Assembly (NCBI GenBank): GCA_900757655.1
Contig: CAAEOT010000044.1
Span: 1-19,025 of the forward strand
DNA from: an uncultured Oscillospiraceae bacterium
GTDB lineage: Bacteria; Bacillota; Clostridia; Oscillospirales; Oscillospiraceae
DNA: 19,025 nucleotides
Reading direction: 5' to 3'
A model generated the notes under the pieces. The model was not told the origin of the DNA. It worked only from the letters and a program-made list of their open reading frames with translations, and did not search any database. Positions 13,853-19,025 of this stretch are shown here, piece by piece. The position numbers and the translations under genes were made by a program. The stretch's first letter is position 1; every line of letters starts with the position of its first letter.

Positions 13853-15553
13853 ATGCTGACACCCTGGGCGGATACGCTCGACCGCGCGCAGCCCCTGCCG
13901 GAGTATCCCCGGCCGCAGATGGTGCGCGACAGCTACCTGAATCTCAACGGCCCGTGGAGCTACGCGATCACGACGAGCGCGCAAAAGCCTGCGCAGGCCG
14001 ACGGCACGATCCTCGTGCCCTTCTCGCCCGAGAGCGAGCTGTCCGGTGTGGGACGCGTCCTGCAGCCGGAGGAATACCTGTGGTACATCCGCACGGTCAC
14101 GCTGCCGGACGGATTCAATGTCGGCCGCGTACTGCTGCACTTCGGCGCGGTCGATCAGATCGCGACCGTGTGGTGCAACGGCGTGGAGCTGACCACGCAC
14201 ACGGGCGGCTACCTGCCGTTTACGGTGGACATCACCGAGGTGCTGGCCAAGGAAAACACGATCCTCGTGTGCGTGCGCGACGCGACGAATAAGTCCCAGC
14301 TCCCGCGCGGCAAGCAGACGCTGCACCCGCACGGCATCTGGTACACGCCGCAGAGCGGCATCTGGCAGACGGTCTGGCTCGAGAGCGTGCCGCAGAACTA
14401 TATCCATTCCCTGCGCGTGACGCCGCTGTTCGACGCGCATCAGGTGGAGATCACCGTTGAGGGCGCCGGCCAGTGCATGATCGATCTGGAGGGAAAGCGC
14501 TTCACGTTCCCGGCGGGTGTGCCGGCGCACGTGCCGGTGCAGTCGTTCCGCCCCTGGTCGCCGGAGCACCCGACGCTCTACCCCTTCAGCGTGACGCTCG
14601 GAGACGACACGGTCTACAGCTACTTTGCCATGCGCAAGTGCAGCGTCGAGACGGATGCGAACGGCGTGCGCCGCCTGTTTCTCAACGGCAAGCCGTATTT
14701 TCACAACGGCCTGCTCGATCAGGGCTACTGGCCGGACGGGCTCTACACCGCGCCGAGCGACGACGCGCTCATCTATGACATCCAGCTGGCCAAGGACATG
14801 GGCTTCAACATGCTGCGCAAGCACATCAAGGTCGAGTGCGACCGCTGGTACTATCACTGCGACCGGCTGGGTATGCTCGTCTGGCAGGATATGCCCTGCG
14901 GCGGCAAACGCTACGACCCGCTCATCGTCTCCACCCCGCTCGTGACGGGCTGGCACCTCGACGACAGCTGGTATCCCCTCTTCGGCCGCACGAACGTGAC
15001 GGCGCGCAAGGCGTTTTTGAACGAGCTGCGCGACATGGTCACCACGCTCTACAACCACCCGTGCATCGCCGTGTGGGTACCGTTCAACGAGGGCTGGGGC
15101 CAGTTTGACTGCCAGACGGCCGTGCAGGTCATCGAGTCCATAGATAAGACGCGCACGATCGACCCGGCCAGCGGCTGGCACGACCAGGGCTTCGGCGATG
15201 TGCGCAGCCTGCACGTGTATTTCCAGAAGTACAGGTTCCAGCCCGATAAGCTCGGCCGTGCCACGCTGCTGTCGGAGTTCGGCGGCTATATCCACCGCGT
15301 CGAGGGCCATGCCGTCGGCGGCAAAAGCGTCGGCTACAAGACGTGCGACGCCCCGCTCTCGCTCGAGTATGCGCTCCAGGCGCTCTATGACGAGCAGATC
15401 CGCCCCGCCATCGCGCAGGGGCTCAGCGCCGCGGTGTACACGCAGCTGAGCGACGTGGAGCATGAGCTCAACGGCCTCGTGACCTATGACCGCAGCATCG
15501 TCAAGCTCCCGGTGCAGACGCTGCGCAAGATCTTTTATATCGAAAACGAATGA
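13853..15553 (+). CDS. Glycoside hydrolase family 2 protein (beta-glycosidase)
   Basis: The 566-residue product has the three core domains of GH2 enzymes: a jelly-roll sugar-binding domain (about 20-178, with LNGPWSYAI and WCNGVELTTHTGGY), an immunoglobulin-like domain (about 185-262), and a TIM barrel (about 265-566). Glu413 in FNEGWG is the expected acid/base and Glu475 in LLSEFGG the expected nucleophile. It has no signal peptide, so it should act on sugars inside the cell. It is shorter than LacZ and lacks the C-terminal domains, resembling the many uncharacterised GH2 proteins of gut Firmicutes. Specificity (galactoside, glucuronide, mannoside or other) cannot be told. AAAAGGAGG lies 7 bases before the ATG. 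It is monocistronic with a strong terminator; no sugar transporter or regulator adjoins it. Confidence 0.93.
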   Translation: MLTPWADTLDRAQPLPEYPRPQMVRDSYLNLNGPWSYAITTSAQKPAQADGTILVPFSPESELSGVGRVLQPEEYLWYIRTVTLPDGFNVGRVLLHFGAVDQIATVWCNGVELTTHTGGYLPFTVDITEVLAKENTILVCVRDATNKSQLPRGKQTLHPHGIWYTPQSGIWQTVWLESVPQNYIHSLRVTPLFDAHQVEITVEGAGQCMIDLEGKRFTFPAGVPAHVPVQSFRPWSPEHPTLYPFSVTLGDDTVYSYFAMRKCSVETDANGVRRLFLNGKPYFHNGLLDQGYWPDGLYTAPSDDALIYDIQLAKDMGFNMLRKHIKVECDRWYYHCDRLGMLVWQDMPCGGKRYDPLIVSTPLVTGWHLDDSWYPLFGRTNVTARKAFLNELRDMVTTLYNHPCIAVWVPFNEGWGQFDCQTAVQVIESIDKTRTIDPASGWHDQGFGDVRSLHVYFQKYRFQPDKLGRATLLSEFGGYIHRVEGHAVGGKSVGYKTCDAPLSLEYALQALYDEQIRPAIAQGLSAAVYTQLSDVEHELNGLVTYDRSIVKLPVQTLRKIFYIENE

Positions 15554-15557
15554 GCAA

Positions 15558-15595
15558 AACCGCCCGCTGCGATCGCAGCGGGCGGTTCGTTTTTT
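15558..15595. terminator. Terminator between GH2 and proS, probably bidirectional
   Basis: A perfect palindrome, AACCGCCCGCTGCGA with its complement (15558-15587), is followed on the plus strand by CGTTTTTT. On the minus strand TTTT follows. It lies between two convergent stop codons. Confidence 0.9.
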
Positions 15596-15612
15596 GGATT
15601 TGGGCGCGTGCT

Positions 15613-17049
15613 TTAGTACGCCACGCCCCAGTAGATCATGCACTTGGCGGGCTTGCCGCACACGGGGCAGACATCGTCCAGGTGCTCCTGCTCGAACGGG
15701 ATGCAGCGGCTGGACATACCGGCCTTGTCCTTCATCTCGAGCTCGCAGGCGAGGTCGCCGCACCACATGGTCTTGATGAAGCCGCCGTTTTTCTCCTGCA
15801 GCTCCTTGGCCTCGGCCAGCGAGTGCGCCGCGTAGGTGTGCTCGTCGAGGTTGCGCTTGGCCTTGTCGAACAGGCCCTGCTGCACGGCCTCGAGCAGCTC
15901 GGGGATGCGCGCCTCGAGCTCGTCGAGCGCGACGGTGACCTTCTCGCCGTTGTCGCGGCGGACGGCGACGCAGTGGCCGGCCTCGATGTCCTTCGGGCCG
16001 ATCTCGACGCGCAGCGGCACGCCCTTCATCTCCCAGTTGGCAAACTTCCAGCCGGGGCTGTTGTCGCTGAAATCGCCCTGCGCGCGCAGGCCGGCGGCCT
16101 TCAGGCGCGCGACGAGCTCCTCGGCCTTCTCGGTCACGCCGGGCTTGTGCGCCGCGATCGGCAGCACGATCACCTGGATCGGCGCGATGTGCGGCGGCAG
16201 GACGAGGCCGCTGTTATCGCCGTGGGTCATGATCAGGCCGCCGATGATCCGCGTGGACATACCCCACGAGGTCTGGTGCGGATAGGCCTGCTGGTTGTTC
16301 TTGTCGGTGTAGGTGATGTCGAACGCGCGGGCAAACCCGTCGCCGAAGTAGTGGCTCGTGCCGGACTGGAGCGCCTTGTGGTCGTGCATCATGCACTCGA
16401 TCGTATAGGTGTTCACGGCGCCGGCAAACTTCTCCTTGTCGGTCTTGTTGCCGCGGATAACGGGCATGGCCAGCTCCTGCTCGCAGGTCTCGGCATAAAT
16501 TTCGAGCATCTGCAGCGTCTCCTTGCGGGCCTCGGCCTCGGTGGCGTGCAGGGTGTGGCCCTCCTGCCAGAGAAACTCACGCCCGCGCAGGAACGGACGG
16601 GTGGTCTTCTCCCAGCGCATGACGCTGCACCACTGGTTATACAGGCACGGCAGATCGCGCCAGCTGTGCACGATGTGGCTCCAGTGCTGGCAGAAGAGCG
16701 TCTCGGACGTCGGGCGCACGCACAGGCGCTCCGGCAGCTCCTCGCTGCCGCCCATCGTGACCCACGCGCACTCGGGCGCGAAGCCCTCAACGTGGTCCTT
16801 CTCCTTCTGCAGCAGGCTCTCGGGGATCAGCATCGGCATGGACACGTTCTGGTGTCCGGTCGCCTTGAACTTGCCGTCGAGCACCTTCTGGATGTTCTCC
16901 CAGATGGCGTAGCCATACGGGCGCAGGATGAACAGGCCCTTGACATCGGAATAGTCCACCAGCTCCGCCTTGGTGCACACGTCGGTGAACCACTGGGCGA
17001 AGTCGACTTCCATATCGGTGATCTGCTCGACCTTCTTTTCTTTGGCCAT
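15613..17049 (-). CDS. proS: Prolyl-tRNA synthetase, short (archaeal/eukaryotic-like) class
   Basis: The enzyme charges tRNA-Pro with proline. The 478-residue product lacks the large editing insertion of the E. coli type and matches the short class found in many Clostridia, archaea and eukaryotes. Visible parts are the class II core with RPYGYAIWENI (43-53), motif 2 as MRWE..RPFLRGREFLWQEGHT (144-166), motif 3 near GMSTRIIGGLIMTHGD, an anticodon-binding domain, and a C-terminal zinc domain with Cys430/435 and Cys461/464, ending in WGVAY. The frame is open to 17103, but the ATG at 17049 has GAGGAG about 10 bases upstream and gives the usual MAKEKKVEQIT start. The promoter is at 17125-17153. 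No T-box was seen in its short leader. Confidence 0.97.
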   Translation of the reverse strand: MAKEKKVEQITDMEVDFAQWFTDVCTKAELVDYSDVKGLFILRPYGYAIWENIQKVLDGKFKATGHQNVSMPMLIPESLLQKEKDHVEGFAPECAWVTMGGSEELPERLCVRPTSETLFCQHWSHIVHSWRDLPCLYNQWCSVMRWEKTTRPFLRGREFLWQEGHTLHATEAEARKETLQMLEIYAETCEQELAMPVIRGNKTDKEKFAGAVNTYTIECMMHDHKALQSGTSHYFGDGFARAFDITYTDKNNQQAYPHQTSWGMSTRIIGGLIMTHGDNSGLVLPPHIAPIQVIVLPIAAHKPGVTEKAEELVARLKAAGLRAQGDFSDNSPGWKFANWEMKGVPLRVEIGPKDIEAGHCVAVRRDNGEKVTVALDELEARIPELLEAVQQGLFDKAKRNLDEHTYAAHSLAEAKELQEKNGGFIKTMWCGDLACELEMKDKAGMSSRCIPFEQEHLDDVCPVCGKPAKCMIYWGVAY

Positions 17050-17124
17050 AAGCGCAACACTCCTCTGTATGCCGCGCAGAGATCCCGCGCGGACGTATTT
17101 CATAATGTATGGGGTAACTTATAT

Positions 17125-17153
17125 AGTGTATAGAATCCGCCGCCGCTTGTCAA
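17125..17153 (-). promoter_or_regulatory. Promoter of proS, overlapping the end of the upstream gene
   Basis: On the minus strand TTGACA (17148-17153), a 17-base spacer and TACACT (17125-17130) are present. The TGA inside the -35 box is the stop codon of the gene at 17150-17587. A CCGCGC/GCGCGG hairpin (17072-17092) lies in the leader, just upstream of the ribosome binding site. Confidence 0.75.
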
Positions 17154-17587
17154 GCACCAAGCAGCTCCTGCACCGCAAAAACACCGATCATGACGGCGAT
17201 GAGAAAGTACAGCACGACCGCGGCGACGGAGTGCCGCGCCGGCCGGCGGTCAAACAGCTGCCCCACGCACCAGAACATGAGCAGGCTGGTACCGATCCAG
17301 TAGACCGGGTTGAGCGCGACGGCCATAACCGTTACCTCGACGATCAGCAGCGCGAACACCACGATCTGCCACGTGCGGATGCGCCGCGCGCGGCTGTTGC
17401 AGTAGATCTCACGCCAGGCGTCGGCCAGCTCGCGGCGCTGGCGGCGGAAAAACGGCTCGCGCGGCTTTTTCGGCGCGGCCGCTTCGGCCGGAGCCTCGGT
17501 CGTTTCGACCACGGTCTCGGTTATGGTTTCGGCGGTCTCGGCTGCCGTTTCAGGCTCCGTCTCGGTGTAGGGGCGCTCTTGTTCCAT
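17150..17587 (-). CDS. Small membrane protein with acidic Thr/Glu-rich N-terminus
   Basis: The 145-residue product begins MEQERPYTETEPETAAETAE; residues 5-38 are almost all Thr, Glu, Ala, Val and Pro. A basic stretch (KKPREPFFRRQRRE, 40-53) follows, and then three hydrophobic segments (about 73-92, 95-112 and 120-143). I recognise no family. The long acidic tail should lie in the cytoplasm by the positive-inside rule (inference). The ATG at 17587 has AAAGGAG 8 bases before it; the upstream extension to 17653 lacks a ribosome binding site. The gene has its own promoter (17635-17663) and no terminator before proS, so read-through into proS is likely. Confidence 0.8.
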   Translation of the reverse strand: MEQERPYTETEPETAAETAETITETVVETTEAPAEAAAPKKPREPFFRRQRRELADAWREIYCNSRARRIRTWQIVVFALLIVEVTVMAVALNPVYWIGTSLLMFWCVGQLFDRRPARHSVAAVVLYFLIAVMIGVFAVQELLGA

Positions 17588-17634
17588 GCGTTCCACTCCT
17601 TTCCGGCTTTTCGGAAAACCGGTCCTTTTTCCAC

Positions 17635-17663
17635 AGGATACCCCGCCGCGCAACGCCTGTCAA
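17635..17663 (-). promoter_or_regulatory. Promoter of the small acidic-tailed membrane protein gene
   Basis: On the minus strand TTGACA (17658-17663), a 17-base spacer and TATCCT (17635-17640) are present. The leader after it can form a CCGG-TTTT/AAAA-CCGG hairpin near 17603-17622. Confidence 0.7.
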
Positions 17664-17697
17664 GAGCTGGGTCACGGCCGAAAAGTGCATTTCGGGC

Positions 17698-17726
17698 TTG
17701 ACCGCGCACCATTCGTGCAATATAAT
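17698..17726 (+). promoter_or_regulatory. Promoter of the HAAS-domain gene
   Basis: TTGACC (17698-17703), a 17-base spacer and a perfect TATAAT (17721-17726) are present. Confidence 0.82.
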
Positions 17727-17769
17727 ATGTAAATTAGAGATGCTATTTCAAGATGCAATCGAACCCCTT

Positions 17770-17786
17770 GGAGGTGACCATCTATC
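17770..17786 (+). promoter_or_regulatory. Perfect Shine-Dalgarno sequence placed for an AUC start codon
   Basis: GGAGGTGA (17770-17777) fully matches the anti-Shine-Dalgarno sequence. It lies 6 bases before ATC (17784-17786) but 24 bases before the first in-frame ATG (17802). An in-frame TGA at 17775-17777 blocks any start further upstream. Confidence 0.6.
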
Positions 17787-18794
17787 AACAGACAGAGTTA
17801 CATGGCGGAGATCAGCAGTCTGCTCGGCCTGATCACCGACGACCAGACACGTCAGGCGCTCATCGCGCAGATGGAGAATATGTTTGACAACGCGCCCGAT
17901 GAGGAGCGCCTCATTCAGGAGATCGGCAACCCGACGAAGGTGGCCGTTGCCCTCATCCGCTACGCCGACAGCGGCAAGATCACGCCGGCCGCCGCGCCCG
18001 TGGTCGCGCCCGAGCAGGTGCAGCCCAGGCGCGCGCCGCAGCCGCGCCCGCGTGCCGAGCAGTACCGCCCGATGACCGCGGCCGCGGCGCAAAAGCCCGC
18101 GCCGTCGTTCACGTTCCCGGAGCCGCCGGAGGGCCCCGACGAGCCCGAAACGGACGAAGCGCCCGTGCTCGACGGTCAGTTCTCGTTTGACGAGCAGCCC
18201 GCCGACGACGGCTACTACGACGAGCAGCCCGCCGACGACGGCTACTGCGACGAGCAGCCCGCGGATGACGGCTACTATGACGAGCAGCCCGCGGATGACG
18301 GCTACTATGACGAGCAGCCCGCGGATGACGGCTACTACGACGAGCAGCCCGCCGACGACGGCTACTACGACGAGCAGCCCGAGGGCGGCTACGACCCGAA
18401 CTACGCCACCGACGGCGAGGAAGGGTATTATGACGAGGCCTATTATGACGAACCGGCTTACAGGACGAACGTCTTTCTGGCCATTCTCTACACGCTCGGC
18501 GCGATCGTGGTCGGCGTGCCGGTGCTGGCCGTGCTGCTGGTGCTGGATCTGGCTGTGCTGGCCGTCGGCGCCGCATGCGGCGCGGGTGGTGTGGGCCTGA
18601 TTGCGACGGCCTTCATCGGTCTGCCCATGGTGGCGGATATGCTCATTCTGCTCGGCGGCGGCGCCGCCGTGATCGCCATCGCGCTTGTCGTGATCTGGCT
18701 GGCCGTCTGGCTGTTCATCCGCATGGTCATCGGCTGGGTCCGGCTGCTCGTGCGCACGGGCAAGCGCTGGTGCAGAAAGGAGATCGCCGCATGA
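17784..18794 (+). CDS. HAAS-domain (DUF1700-like) membrane protein with acidic decapeptide repeats
   Basis: The N-terminal 60 residues match the HAAS/DUF1700 helical domain (SLLGLITDDQTRQALIAQME, then IGNPTKVAVALI). This domain is common in Firmicutes membrane proteins that sit in operons with PadR-type regulators. A Pro/Arg/Ala-rich linker follows, then six tandem copies of DEQPADDGYY, then three or four membrane helices (about residues 223-312, counting from the ATG at 17802) and a basic C-terminus. The first ATG (17802) is too far from the ribosome binding site. The codons before it read ATC-AAC-AGA-CAG-AGT-TAC, so an AUC start would give (M)NRQSYMAEIS, the usual look of this family's N-terminus (336 residues). 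Starting at 17802 gives 330. The role is unknown. The gene overlaps the next one by 4 bases. Confidence 0.82.
   Translation: MNRQSYMAEISSLLGLITDDQTRQALIAQMENMFDNAPDEERLIQEIGNPTKVAVALIRYADSGKITPAAAPVVAPEQVQPRRAPQPRPRAEQYRPMTAAAAQKPAPSFTFPEPPEGPDEPETDEAPVLDGQFSFDEQPADDGYYDEQPADDGYCDEQPADDGYYDEQPADDGYYDEQPADDGYYDEQPADDGYYDEQPEGGYDPNYATDGEEGYYDEAYYDEPAYRTNVFLAILYTLGAIVVGVPVLAVLLVLDLAVLAVGAACGAGGVGLIATAFIGLPMVADMLILLGGGAAVIAIALVVIWLAVWLFIRMVIGWVRLLVRTGKRWCRKEIAA
18189..18380 (+). repeat. 30-bp tandem repeat array encoding DEQPADDGYY
   Basis: Six full 30-bp units run from 18189 to 18368, with the first 12 bases of a seventh after them. One unit has Cys in place of the last Tyr (DEQPADDGYC). Units 3, 4 and 5 share the codons GCG-GAT-GAC, while units 1, 2 and 6 use GCC-GAC-GAC, suggesting recent duplication of whole units. 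Confidence 0.95.
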
Positions 18795-18994
18795 AAAAAG
18801 CCTGGAAAACCATCCTCATCATCGCCCTGTGCATCCTGATCGTCGGCGAGATCGTGCTCGGCGTCGGCCTTGCGACCGGCGGCAGCCCCGACCGCATCTG
18901 GGATGCGGCGTATGAACACTACGACTTCGCGTCGGTCTTCGCATTCATCAAGTCCTCCGGCATCGCGGACTTCCTTGCGAGCATCGGCCTGTAA
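18791..18994 (+). CDS. Small single-pass membrane protein downstream of the HAAS gene
   Basis: The 67-residue product starts MKKAWKTILIIALCILIVGE with one membrane helix (about 7-29), followed by GGSPDRIWDAAYEHYDF and a short helix at the end (ADFLASIGL). It overlaps the HAAS gene by 4 bases (ATGA), and AAAGGAG lies 8 bases before the ATG, so the two are translationally coupled. The helix plus GGSPDRI recalls the N-terminus of the DUF4097-type proteins that often follow HAAS genes, but here the frame stops before any such domain, so it may be a shortened relative (inference). An ATG at 19022 at the window edge could begin another gene, but too little of it is present to say. Confidence 0.75.
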   Translation: MKKAWKTILIIALCILIVGEIVLGVGLATGGSPDRIWDAAYEHYDFASVFAFIKSSGIADFLASIGL

Positions 18995-19025
18995 GAAAAG
19001 CAAAAAATGAGGCGGCGAGCTATGC

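Noticed and set aside
17050..17120. T-box riboswitch in front of proS
   Set aside because: The leader predicted from the promoter is only about 70 bases, with one short hairpin and no antiterminator or terminator pair.
15550..17133. 527-codon plus-strand frame opposite proS
   Set aside because: Antisense shadow of prolyl-tRNA synthetase; it begins inside the GH2 stop region and runs through a terminator.
17753..17887. Small overlapping frame starting ATG at 17753, spanning the HAAS ribosome binding site
   Set aside because: It has no ribosome binding site of its own and no recognisable product; translational coupling to the HAAS gene is conceivable but unsupported.
18189..18380. Regular 30-bp repeats considered as a CRISPR array
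   Set aside because: The units are contiguous without spacers and keep one reading frame encoding DEQPADDGYY; no cas genes are near.

Overview
The window looks like chromosomal DNA from a GC-rich anaerobic member of the Clostridia, probably Oscillospiraceae or a relative. This is inferred from a complete Rnf operon in the order C-D-G-E-A-B, an RNase Y gene, the short class of prolyl-tRNA synthetase, strong AGGAGG-type ribosome binding sites and TTGACA-17-TATAAT-type promoters in front of most units. No tRNA, rRNA, CRISPR array, transposase or phage gene was seen.

Layout. 1-426 (minus) is the 5' part of a small membrane protein with a PH-like domain, cut by the window edge. 601-705 (minus) is a 34-residue Trp/Cys-rich peptide gene with its own promoter and terminator. 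940-2481 (minus) is rny. 2752-6115 (plus) is a three-gene unit: a PMT-family membrane glycosyltransferase, rpiB and a membrane-anchored glycosidase-like protein. A terminator active in both directions (6192-6234) separates it from a convergent lipoprotein gene (6281-6751, minus). 6870-8313 (minus) is a FliB-type protein overlapping a small four-helix membrane protein. 8453-13546 (minus) is rnfCDGEAB. 13853-15553 (plus) is a family 2 glycoside hydrolase, convergent with proS (15613-17049, minus). 17150-17587 (minus) is a small membrane protein lying just upstream of proS. 17784/17802-18994 (plus) is a HAAS-domain membrane protein with acidic decapeptide repeats, overlapping a small membrane protein.

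How the genes work together. Rnf couples ferredoxin oxidation to NAD+ reduction and ion export, so it is central to energy conservation here. rny, proS and rpiB are housekeeping genes. The rest are cell-envelope or carbohydrate genes, or are unknown.

The observations most worth a second look are: (1) the small membrane protein after fliB has two pairs of histidines, each pair exactly 14 residues apart in a Gly-rich helix, the spacing of the haem ligands of cytochrome b; (2) the HAAS gene seems to start at an AUC codon behind a perfect Shine-Dalgarno sequence; (3) the 34-residue Trp/Cys-rich peptide has a full expression cassette; (4) there is a tandem decapeptide array in the HAAS protein. 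Several promoters are also compactly arranged, for example the proS -35 box contains the stop codon of the preceding gene.
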